Below, piece by piece: positions 11,869-21,180 of a stretch of 64,000 nucleotides of DNA. The first letter of the stretch is position 1. Each line of letters begins with the position of its first letter. Origin of the DNA: Pogonophryne albipinna (lineage: Eukaryota; Chordata; Actinopteri; Perciformes; Artedidraconidae). Both the position numbers and the translations under genes were made by a program. The DNA is taken from contig CM053246.1 of the NCBI GenBank assembly GCA_028583405.1, positions 27,886,557 to 27,950,556 on the forward strand, read 5' to 3'. Under the pieces are notes generated by a model. The model saw nothing but the letters and a program-made list of their open reading frames with translations, was not told where the DNA came from and searched no databases.

Positions 11869-13666
11869 AGCCTTATCCCAATACCCCTCCTCGACTCCTC
11901 CTTTCCCTCACTCGCTTCCCTTCCTTGCGTCTTAGCTCCGCCTCCGTAAGATGCGAGCGAGAGACACGAGGAGGTGATGCGAGGACAGAGGAGTCCTCAG
12001 GTATTAATTGGGATGTCCTCTTTCACTCAAACGTCACTTTTAAACGACGTCTGTTAATGATGACATGTGCACTGTATCCCCTCTCATCGGGCTTAACTGA
12101 ATAACCCTTTAGAACCGGCCCATTAATTGTTAAATATTTATTTAAATGAATGAATCTTTCTCTTGTTAATCAAGGAATTCAATGTATGATGGTTGGTCCT
12201 GCTTTTGTGTTCCGTTTTGTTGTAAAATGTAGCCTAGATTTAAATAAAAATATAATTATAGTAATGTGAAAGCCTTTTAGGCTGCATTGAAATTGAATTG
12301 CACATAATAATTCCCACGGAGCTGTGAGCACTTATACATTATGTGACGCTTTTCCACTCATCTTCCAGTTGTCGGTTTTCCTCTGTTGAAATGGACCAGG
12401 GCTGCAGTCGAATAGTCCATTTAGCTTAGGAACCTTCCTAACGGAGTGAAATGACCCGGAAGTCCCTCAGTGGCAGCCATGATAAGTGCCGTTCGAATTC
12501 TCTAGAATGATAGGAAAGGAGGTTTCAAACTTCCTTTATAACCTCCTTTAGCTTAGGAACCACTGGACCTCCCTAACCGAAAGGAGAGGAGAAAATGCTG
12601 CCCCATAATGCCTTGCAGCCGCAGCATTTGCGTCACACAACAGTCGGCCGTTCACGGAAACAAACGATTATGACCGATAAATGATATCATGAAAGTTACG
12701 GTGCTTTTTAAGCATTTTAAAACGTATGTGGTAAGTTGCCAAAGTGCTTTGTTTTGAACGTTCATCAGTATTATAATCAAAAAGAGAAATATGAATGTTA
12801 GTTTTTACTGAAATGATCAAATAAAGTCAACATTTCACTGAGCTGTGTGGGGTTTGTTCAACTTTTAAAAGATGTTTGAATGGTGATGTACACAGTGATA
12901 GGTGTTAAGGACTAACGTTTATAATAAATACATTTGTATTGATTTTAAGATATTTTCATAGTTCATACAATCATACGTATTGGGATCATAATGTGGACCG
13001 GAGGGAGAGGGTGACGAGCATAAGTTTCACTTTCATTTTTTAGTTCAATTCCAACTTTGGTCATGAAGAATATGTTTCTCTGTTGTCCACGTTCATAAAG
13101 CATATCACAACAGCATCAGAGCACGGTGCAGAGTCTCTAGATGAGTTTACAGTAGTCCCTCCTTCTTATTAAACATCCATGTTGTAGTCCGCTGTATAGA
13201 AAACTGTAGTTTCCATAGTTTCCCCACAGCAGCAGACGCACAAAATGACGTCCGCTGGCGCATCATAAACACGTCGGATAGTGAAAGTGCAGTCGGATTC
13301 TCTAAAGTCTCTTCTCCTAAATCCTTTTGAATTCTCCTATCCACTATCCCTTAACCCCGTGACGTTTCACTCAGAGGTCAAGGAATAGGAGATAGGGTTA
13401 GAACTTAGGAGCTGATCGCAACCCAGCTGTGAAGGTGGGGGCGGGGCTTTTATACGTGAGTAGTGAAAACACTTCCGCGTAATCTGCTCGTGTGTATCCT
13501 CCCTTTCGTCTCCTCCCGCACCCCTCCTCCCTCACCCCTCCTCGACTCCTCCGTGTGCATTTCAGCTATTGGGACGTCCTTCAAAATGGCGTGTCTTGAT
13601 CGATTTCCGGGTCAAGTCCCGGAGGAGGGGAAGAGAGGAGTCGAGGAGGGGTATTGGGATGAGGCT
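11869..13666. mobile_element. 1.8-kb TIR element A
   Basis: The left end AGCCTTATCCCAATACCCCT extends to 32 bp and matches the inverted right end (13635-13666) at all but one position. A possible 3-bp CTT duplication flanks it. The ends resemble those of element B, so the two look related. Non-autonomous: no transposase reading frame seen. Superfamily not assigned. Confidence 0.65.
12397..13430. mobile_element. Candidate inverted-repeat element nested in A
   Basis: The ends CAGGGCTGCAGTCGAATAG and, inverted, CAGCTGGGTTGCGATCAG are loosely alike. Subterminal GAGTGAAATGACCCGG and inverted GAGTGAAACGTCACGG correspond. No target duplication was confirmed, so the boundaries are tentative. Confidence 0.4.
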
Positions 13667-14317
13667 CTTATTTTTGCCGGAGGAGCGAGGAGCGATAATG
13701 GAGGAGCTATAACCGAGGAACCTTAGAGGCTTCTCAATACTCAAATGTCCCCTCCTCGACTCCCCTCCTCGAGACTTAGTCCCGCCCACAGGAGATGCGA
13801 GCGGAGGACCGAGGAGGGGAACCGAGGAGAGAGGAGGGGAAGCAGCAGACGTTTAAAGAAATGAGAACTCCTCTCCTCTGAGCGGTCATATTAAAGCGAC
13901 GTCCGTTCATTATTACGTGGCAACAGCTGCATCAGCTGTCGAGTGTTTTATCATAGCGCTGTATTTTATAATCTCTGTTACATCAGCTGAACATTGTTCC
14001 CCCACATATTTACTTTGAATTAATTGAGAGTGCGGTATAATCAGACAATAACAGGCTACAGATGCGGATACACACACACACAAATATATTTATAATATAA
14101 TTTAAAGTATGAGAGCACTCTCATAATAACGTAACACAATCAGAGACTGCATATACCCCCCCCCCCCCTCTCTGGTCGCTGAAATGGGGAATTGAAATTA
14201 CGGGCCAAAAGTTGTATTTACAAGTATTAAAAGTAAGGACACCAAACCAACTGAGACCCGTCTGTCCGCCATCTACGCACTGTACAACACACACCTACAT
14301 ACCACACACACACATCA

Positions 14318-14372
14318 GACCCGGCGTCATGGGCGGGCCCGGCCCCATGGGGCCCGCCCATGACGCCGGGTC
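14318..14372. repeat. Perfect 23-bp inverted repeat with 9-bp spacer
   Basis: Arms 14318-14340 and 14350-14372 are exact reverse complements (core CCGGCGTCATGGGCGGGCCC). It lies at the left terminus of element C and probably represents a duplicated, inverted copy of its terminal sequence. Confidence 0.9.
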
Positions 14373-14980
14373 ATCCAGGATTTGGACCCGCTGTTTTAAT
14401 CAGGGCTGAATACCACATTTTTATTGTTTTATTATTATGTTTATTGTTGTTATTTGTAGGGCTTTGTCCTAATATTTATTTTTGAATTAGTTTAATATCA
14501 TTTTTTTATTTTGCTAGGAAATTCTGAATGAAAGGCTGCGCGCAAGACTGGTTTTTCGCTGGGTTGAGTCGTGTGGGTTTTTGAGTGAGATGCGGCACAG
14601 CAGCCTGTCAGTTAGTTTACTCTTGCTAGAGGTTCACCAAAGGAATATGGCAACTCAGCGCCAGATGCAGGCAGGCACATTAGAAGAAACCAGTTAGGCC
14701 TGTTACCAACGAGCAGTGGCGGCGCTAGGGGGTGGCTACTTGGGCTCAAGCCCCGGATGTTTTCTGAAAAGCCCCGGATGTTTCACTTAAATTTTTTTTT
14801 TTTTAAATGATTTTTTTTTGTTGTTGAAAATGTCTCGGGAGTTATGTGCAGTACCGGAGTCCACCAGAGAGGCAGCCGCTGCGGGACATTAGCCTGCGTA
14901 CTGCGTAGCCTTCCCTGCCCTGAAGAAGAAGTGATCCTTCCTAGTGCCTGACGAGTTTTAAGCGAATAGCCTATAAAGTT

Positions 14981-15098
14981 ATGGATATTAGAACGTTTTT
15001 TTCATCGAAGCAGGCGCCACAAGCTGCAGCAGCAGCAGCAGTATCAGCAGCTGACAACAATGTCATCACCAGCAGTGAAGAAATGGATGATGTTTCAG
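14981..15098 (+). pseudogene. Orphan first exon of a ZMYM1-like/hAT transposase
   Basis: An ATG opens 39 codons beginning MDIRTFFSSKQAP, followed by an alanine run and ending EEMDDVS before a CAG|GTTTGT donor. Short basic-aromatic starts of this kind are typical of the zf-TTF/ZMYM1-like hAT proteins of teleosts. Downstream coding sequence appears deleted. The family assignment is inference. Confidence 0.4.
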
Positions 15099-15186
15099 GT
15101 TTGTGAATCTAATGGTGATATCTGCACTCTGTGAAAAAGAGTGATGTACTGTAACGTTAATCTTATAGCTAGTAAACATGGAGTAA

Positions 15187-15443
15187 CCAAGGCAAGTTTA
15201 TTTATATAGCACCTTTCAACACAAGGCAATTCAAGGTGCTTTACAAAAATGAAAGACATTCAGACAAAGGCATTTAAAAACAGTAAAAGATAATAAAAGA
15301 AACATTAAAAGAAAAATACATGAATAAAAAGTACATGAATAAAAGGTTACAGTGCAGTTTAAGATATGAATAGTTCACACATAATTTCCACTTTACTGAT
15401 GAACACAACGGCTCAGTTTCAATTAAAAGCAGCGACAAAAAGA
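15187..15443 (-). mobile_element. L2-like LINE 3' tail
   Basis: Near-identical by eye to the 3' end of the large LINE at 32782-33045: GGCAAGTTTATTTATATAGC at the left edge, then the same TTTACAAAAATGAAAGACAT and AACAGTAAAAGATAATAAAA runs. It breaks off at GCAGCGACAAAAAGA, inside the 3' end of the LINE frame. A severely 5'-truncated insertion, in element D. Confidence 0.85.
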
Positions 15444-15900
15444 TAAACCACACTAAGTCAATACCCTTATATGTTAGTATGTATACAGAACATGACTACA
15501 AATTATTCTAAGATGTAACGTTAACCCTTCATACCTCAGTCTACTTTTAAGACACTAAAATAACGTATTCCAATTTTTATTTTGTTTTCGCTTGTGGAAT
15601 TATACCGGCTCTCGTTTCAGTACACATAACAACGGAACCATAGCAACGGAACTGACAGGCAACAGTCAGAAACGTGACTCTTACACTCTTTACGTCACAA
15701 ACAAAGATGGTGGATGAGAATAGATCTATAAAACGCCAGATGCGCCAGAATCAAGGTGAGACTATCCGCATCCTTTAAAACTCTACGCACATTCGTTTCA
15801 CTGAAATAAGTAAACGACTGTATTTGAGTGAGTTAAGGCATTAGTTTGCTTCATTAAAGGGTGTTAATGAATAAGTGTTCTCCAGTGCCTTTTGTCCGCT

Positions 15901-16880
15901 TTAAAGGGGACCTATCATGCAAAATGCACTTTTGTAGGTCTTTTATTCATGAATATGTGTCCCCGGTGTTCCAGGGAACTCACCAAGTGTCAGAAAACAC
16001 AACCCTCTCTCTTTTCCTCCATACCCAAATCTCTAAAAATGGGGCTGCAACGGATCTGAGACAGACTGATCCAGATTTGAATTATTTTCTACATCACAGA
16101 AGTGGTGCTCCGCTTAGTGGTCAATTATCCACCTATCAGGGGAATGTGGGGTTGGGCCACGGCCGGCCATTGCGCTGGAGACGCTGTAGTACATATGCCA
16201 GGCCTGTAAGTGGCGCTGTAGTCTGCCACAAAAGCAGCGAAGAAGACTTCCCGCGCATGGTTGCCATGGTTGCCCTTCTGTTTATTCTCCGCTGTGGCTC
16301 TTTTTCTCCCTCCCCGAGGCAAGCGTTTGCTCCCGCTGCTGTAATTCAATGCAATCCCTCCCTCGCTGTAATTCTCTCCGGTAGTCCACCAGCAGATGAC
16401 AAACACCCACCTCTCCGCCTCTTCCAAGGAACGAGGGGACCGTGCGGCAGAGTTTCAGTTAGATTTTTTTTCGCCGGTCAACATGTCCGTTAAAGTTTAA
16501 ATCTTCCGGACAAAATTAGAAAAGTGCCGGTCAAAGGTCTTCTTTGTTATTTATTGAGCTTTAAAAAAAATGAATAATGACTCTATATAATCATATAAGA
16601 ATAAAACACGGAGGACGGAGATCTCTTTTTCTCCCCCTCTTCTCCCCGCTGCAGCCCAGCAGCTGATCTCAAAGCACGCTCCCCTCTCCTGCAGGGGGGC
16701 GTGGTCAGCTGCAGCTCGCAGAATCAGCCCCCTGCAAAAACAGGGCTGGAAAGAGCAAATAGAGCAAAATGAGGCATGGCTAAAATGCAGGATCTTTTTG
16801 GTATTTTGAAAAAAAAACTATTTATATAGGTATGGCCCTACAATATATTGTTCAAATATAGCATGGTATGTCCCCTTTAA
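15901..16880. mobile_element. TTAA-flanked MITE (piggyBac-like)
   Basis: Left TTAAAGGGGACCTATCATGC and inverted right TTAAAGGGGACATACCATGC form TIRs with TTAA at both outer edges, the target signature of piggyBac-type transposons. The interior carries no transposase. The 210-codon frame across it (15861-16493) starts outside the element and shows no known domain, so it is not called as a gene. Confidence 0.75.
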
Positions 16881-18349
16881 GGTATTATTAAGGTAGGGTT
16901 AATGTTGCTCTCAAAGTGCACCAGATTGATGCTTTTAACTTCAATATTTAAAAAACAAATCTTCCCGGGGGAGCATGCCCCCGGACCCCCCTAAAGGAGG
17001 CGACAACCCCCTAAAGGATATTCGGTCCAAAAAAAAAATAGCACTTTACCCCTGCACCCCCCCCCACAACAACTCCTGGGCTAAGCCCCGGATCTCCGAC
17101 AATCCTAAATCCGCCACTGCCAACGAGCAAGCAAGTCAGCTGGCAATCAATTATATTTTGAAGAGAAATGTACTGTCAAGCCGGCTCTCTCACAAACTCC
17201 TGCTCTGTGCGCAAGCAGACCGCTGCACAGGCTCTCTGCCTCGCTCAATCTCTCTCTCTCCCTCCCTTTCTCTCCATCGCTCAACCTCACTCCATCTCTC
17301 CACCCGGTGTGCGCTCAAGTTTGCCTGCGTTACAAATGTGCCACAAAACCAACCAATGGATACATAAGACCGTCAACAGACTTATGGCAACCTAAAACCC
17401 CTCTCTTTCAACAATTCACGAGCGCCTCCCCCCCCCGTTGACAATTCAGATTTCCCGGGAAATGTAAGTGTCGTGGTGGGCCCGCCCTGGTAAATCAAAT
17501 GCCCGCCCAGAGACGTATGTCTGCCGCCGGGTCTGACACACATACACACTGCCACACACACTTACAGCTCCTAAAGCATAATCAGGCTACAGCCGTTGTG
17601 TATTTTATTATGTGAAGCACTAAATGGTCTTAGAAAAATATCGACTTTTTGTTTGTAGATATCTACTAAACTACAGCAAATAAAGAGAGTAATGTAGGCC
17701 TGTTATACTGAGTGATATATATTGTACACTGCTCTGCTTTCTGCAGGGACCTCACAGCTGTGCTCACTGTAAACATCGCAACGCGATTAAAGCAGTTTCT
17801 AAAATAATATCCAGAGGATGCATGCAGAGCTGTCATTGGCTGAGATAAGTCCGGCCGTGCGTCACGCCTCCACCGTTCCCGGAAATGCATCCGCGGAGGA
17901 GCCGTGGGGGAACCATCAGTGTATCCTCGGTTATAGCTCCTCCTCGACGCTCGATGCTCGGTCCTCGGTGTGCATTTAGAGAAATGAGATGTCCTTCAAA
18001 ATGGCGCACTGAAATTCATTTCCGGGTCACTACCGGAGGACCGAGGAGTCGAGGAGGGGAAATGTGAGCATTGAGAAGCCTCTCAATCCTTCGATGAAAT
18101 CCTCAGACACTCGCCCCGCCCCCTTACTGTGTATCGCTCACTGATTGGACGATGCAGTTCATGCACTGATCTGATGCTTCTTGACATGAGAGCAGTTTCC
18201 CAGCGGAGTGAAGAAAACACATGAACCTCACGAGAGTCACTCCTCAGTTTATACCGTGTTTTGTTTCAATTAATGTATCATTTAGTTACAAATATGTGAT
18301 ATATCTGAACAACAAAGTGGTCAAAAATAATTTTCTTCATTTTTTGGAA

Positions 18350-18958
18350 ACATTTTCATGATCGCTTTTTTCGTTTTACATTTTCATTTATTGTCATTTC
18401 CATTAAGTCAATCATTAAGTGCTATTAAAATGTTAATGTGCTACATATCCACACAAACGAACAAAGTGTGCAATCCAATGAATGTTAATGTAACTGGGTT
18501 TTGATAGATAATATATCTCTTTTTCTGCTCTGAATTATTTTATTTCTATTGTGCACTCTAATCAATATTAATCAAACTATTGTTCGTTTATACATTTTAA
18601 GAATGGCGTTTATTTTTTTTAGAATGAGTTCTTATTTGATTTTATTTATTTGGGTCTACAACAGATGATACAAATGTTTGTGTCAGTAAATGTGTACTAA
18701 CAGAGGTGGGGGTGTGTGTGGAAATAACGGGGACAGAGCTGCTGTCAGACGATCAGCTGTGCAGCGTCATCACAAACGGACGTCGCTTCACGTGACGCTC
18801 CGGAGGAAAGGACGTCCCATTGCTCTTAAAACTCATTTCCCTGCTTCTCGTGGTTTCCTTGCATCTCTCCATGCTTCCCTGGTGGGAGGGACTATTCGCA
18901 GGGAAACGACACAAGTGAGGGACGCAAGGAATCCATTTAACCGAAGTGAGAAGGGCCC
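18350..18958. repeat. Dispersed repeat R1, copy 1 (uninterrupted)
   Basis: Nearly identical by eye to 46346-46718 plus 47751-48077. Ends in CCGAAGTGAGAAGGGCCC. The same 17-bp end, inverted (GGGGCCCTTCTCACTTC), occurs at 11764-11780, so R1 may be the right flank of a very old outer element. The left limit is where similarity to copy 2 starts, not a proven terminus. Confidence 0.7.
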
Positions 18959-19566
18959 CAGGTTTCAGCAGGCTGAAACAGAACAGACCTCCAGTGCTCA
19001 GCGACGTGCGGTCAGGGGAGGCAGGTGAGGCAGAGCCTCACTTGTCATTCTCCAATGTAACGGAAAAAAAAGAATAATAATACAAATAATAATAATAATA
19101 ATAAAATGTGTCCACTGATCTGTGTTGTAAATGTGATTTATGTATGATTCCAATCGCTTTTTATAGTAAACATCGGCTAATTTGCCGAGCTCCGCTACAA
19201 CTACGGGGAGCGATGAGATTGAGAAGTGAGGCAGGGACGAGCTCTGCCTCACAGAAGCCCACAGTAACTTGCTGGAGCACGGGCACTAATTTAGCGCGGG
19301 CACTTATTTTGTGAGCGCGCTCAAGCCAGTTACTGTGTGGTGAGGTGAGGCACAGATGAGCTCTGCCTCACCTCAGAATGCGTCACCACACAGAAACTGT
19401 CTGGAAAGCGGGCCCTAAGCGCATGCCTGCACCATCTCACTGTATGTCACCAATGTAATGTTTGTAGATCCCTTTATTACATTTATCCTCGCCATCCATA
19501 GTCTCTAAATAACTTATTTCATGTATATATGATATTTAAGCTCGCTGGTCTCATCATACAACGGCA

Positions 19567-19787
19567 ATGAAAAAAGCACCAGGGGAGGCAGCCACAACCT
19601 CTGCCGCACTGAAGGGGGCGCACGTCAGCCCACAGGTTCTTGTTGCTACTGTTATTCTACGCAGAGACGGTAGACGCGAACAACAAACAAGACTTTTGAA
19701 ACTAGCGGGAGATAAGGAGGACTTTTACAAAAAAGTAATAAAGATTGTTGTCCAGAAGGATAGCATGGACTTCATCTTCAAGTCAAG
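19567..19787 (+). other. Exon-like open frame inside the hAT-like element
   Basis: An ATG-initiated frame starting MKKAPGEAATTSAALKG, rich in Lys and Asp downstream, running into an AAG|GTAAGA donor. It could be the first exon of the element's lost transposase. No domain is recognised, and it may be chance. Confidence 0.25.
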
Positions 19788-19936
19788 GTAAGACCACATT
19801 TGTAATGAAAATGGGATCTTACTAAGAAAGAACAATCCAATATTTAGATTTTGGGTATCCTTTTGTTGAACGGTCTGTTTAAAATGAATCGAAGCATCAG
19901 ACTAAAAAAGCTTTTGAAAATAACAGAATATTTCGA

Positions 19937-20270
19937 TTAAAGGTGGGGTAGGTAAGTTTGAGAAACCGGCACGATATACACTTTTTGTTATATTCCATGG
20001 AATGCTCTTAACATCCCGATAGCAAAAAACAAAAAATACATGAAAACATTTCATCTGTGGAAGCCGTAGTACTGTAAAAAGCACGACCACTCATTTTAGC
20101 CGGCCCGGCTAAAATAACCTGCCTGTCAGCCTTCCATCTGTGCACAAACTTATCTCGTGCCCTCATTGGTCATGTGCGCGTTCGTGTGTGTTGGAGGAGG
20201 GGCTGTGTATTTTCAAATTCTAGCGCACTCGAGCTGGTTTCTCCAAAATTACCTACCCCGCCACCTTTAA
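19937..20270. mobile_element. TTAA-flanked MITE nested in the hAT-like element
   Basis: TTAAAGGTGGGGTAGGTAA at the left and inverted TTAAAGGTGGCGGGGTAGGT at the right, with TTAA duplications. A truncated relative lies at 46079-46345. No coding capacity. Confidence 0.75.
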
Positions 20271-20359
20271 GGTCAAAATATATAATATTTGTAAATCTGA
20301 TTCTGAAAGAGTCAGTGCCTCACCAGCCATGAACCTCACCGCACGTCACTGCCAGTGCT

Positions 20360-20739
20360 CCACTGAGTCAGGACAGAGCACTTCCTCCCCCTATGGCTCA
20401 AGAATGGAAACACAGCTAAAGGTCTGTTATGTGTGCCATGAGGACACACATGCACATAACTAAATGTATATGTTAACCAACAAATGTTATAGTGTTGGTT
20501 AGAGAGAAATTAACAAGTTGTTGATTCCTTTTAGTTTTGTAAAAAAAACAGCTTCTTAATCTAGATTTAAATTTGGACACTCTTTTCATAGTGGTCGGTC
20601 AATTGTTGAAAACATCACCAACAGACTTCAAATAAATACAAACAAACCCATATTGAGGTTATTAAACTCATTGAATAAATTAAGTAAATCTGAAACAAAG
20701 TTAAATACAAAAGACACCGGTAGCCCCTTTTACTCAAGC
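20360..20739. other. Upstream flank of cth
   Basis: AT-rich sequence between the hAT-like element and the cth promoter. No feature recognised. Confidence 0.5.
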
Positions 20740-20994
20740 AACAGGAAACGTTGCATCACTACAGCGCACACACAAGCACGCAAACAACGTTCTGCGTCAT
20801 GTGTGTTGGACGCCCCCGCCGAACCACCAATCAGTGCCTTCCTGCGCTTGTTGATGAGCGTTGATTGGCTCACAGAGACGAGCCGTGCACGTCCACGTTT
20901 CCCCGATATACGTAAGGACTGTAAAGGACAGTGGCAATGCATAACCAGCCTCATTGCACTGTGGTAGCTTACACATTGAGAGGAGCGCGTTGCC
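20740..20994 (+). promoter_or_regulatory. cth promoter and 5' UTR
   Basis: Immediately upstream of the cth ATG. Contains GTTGCATCA at 20750-20758, whose inverse TGATGCAAC fits the C/EBP-ATF response element (TGATGxAAx). Also TGCGTCATG near 20790, a CCAAT box near 20824 and an inverted CCAAT (ATTGG) near 20870. Mammalian CTH is a known ATF4 target, so the C/EBP-ATF site is biologically apt. The start codon context is GCC ATG G (G at -3 and +4). Confidence 0.55.
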
Positions 20995-21180
20995 ATGGAT
21001 CAAAACCACAAACAAAAAGAGCAGAGCGATTTGTTCGCGGGCTTTAGAGAGCCGTACAAATCCTTCGCCACTGATGCTATTCACGTCGGCCAGGAACCGG
21101 AGCAATGGAAATCAATGGCTGTAGTGCCGCCGATTTCCCTTTCAACCACATTCAAACAGTTCGGACCAGGAAACCACGCC
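20995..21180 (+). CDS. cth: cth coding exon 1 (residues 1-62)
   Basis: Starts MDQNHKQKEQSDLF, a divergent N-terminus six residues longer than human, then the conserved SFATDAIHVGQEPEQW and VVPPISLSTTFKQ blocks. Donor GCC|GTAAGT, phase 0. Confidence 0.95.

Larger units (their letters stand above)
14714..17119 (+). mobile_element. hAT-like element D (2.4 kb)
   Basis: Starts CAGTGGCGGCGCTAGG; the inverse of the right end is CAGTGGCGGATTTAGG. It is flanked by a perfect 8-bp duplication CCAACGAG (14706-14713 and 17120-17127). Interior features are a transposase-like first exon (14981-15098), an L2 tail (15187-15443) and a TTAA-flanked MITE (15901-16880). The GGGGGAGCATGCCCCCGG stretch near the right end recurs, inverted, at about 53735-53755. 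Confidence 0.85.
14316..17535. mobile_element. hAT-like element C
   Basis: Terminal CAGACCCGGCG at 14316 and its inverse ending at 17535 are flanked by an identical 8-bp ACACACAT (14308-14315 and 17536-17543), although this lies in CA-rich sequence. A perfect 23-bp hairpin sits at the left end. Interior sequence is split by element D. No intact transposase frame. Confidence 0.75.
13735..18082. mobile_element. 4.35-kb TIR element B (outer shell)
   Basis: Starts GAGGCTTCTCAATACTCAAA and ends with the inverse of GAGGCTTCTCAATGCTCACA; the match continues to about 37 bp with three differences. Its own sequence is only about 1.1 kb (13735-14315 and 17544-18082). The middle is element C. Each end carries an ETS-like TTTCCGGGT or GGAAAT and an AAAATGGCG YY1-like motif nearby. 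No clear target duplication. Confidence 0.65.
18999..20351. mobile_element. hAT-like element, 1.35 kb
   Basis: The left end CAGCGACGTGCGGTCAGG and the inverted right end CAGTGACGTGCGGTGAGG are flanked by a perfect 8-bp duplication CCAGTGCT (18991-18998 and 20352-20359). It contains a 75-codon open frame with a splice donor and a TTAA-flanked MITE. Short TGAGGCA/TGCCTCA repeats recur subterminally. Confidence 0.85.

Noticed and set aside
13495..13800. CpG-rich promoter of a new gene (GAGGAGTCGAGGAGGGG region)
   Set aside because: The GC-rich stretch is explained by the adjoining terminal repeats of elements A and B.
15861..16493. 210-codon plus-strand open frame
   Set aside because: It crosses into a TTAA-flanked MITE, has no domain, and overlaps an opposite-strand frame; composition is that of the repeat.
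20730..21105. Antisense open frames over the cth promoter and exon 1
   Set aside because: These are opposite-strand shadows of the cth coding sequence and promoter.
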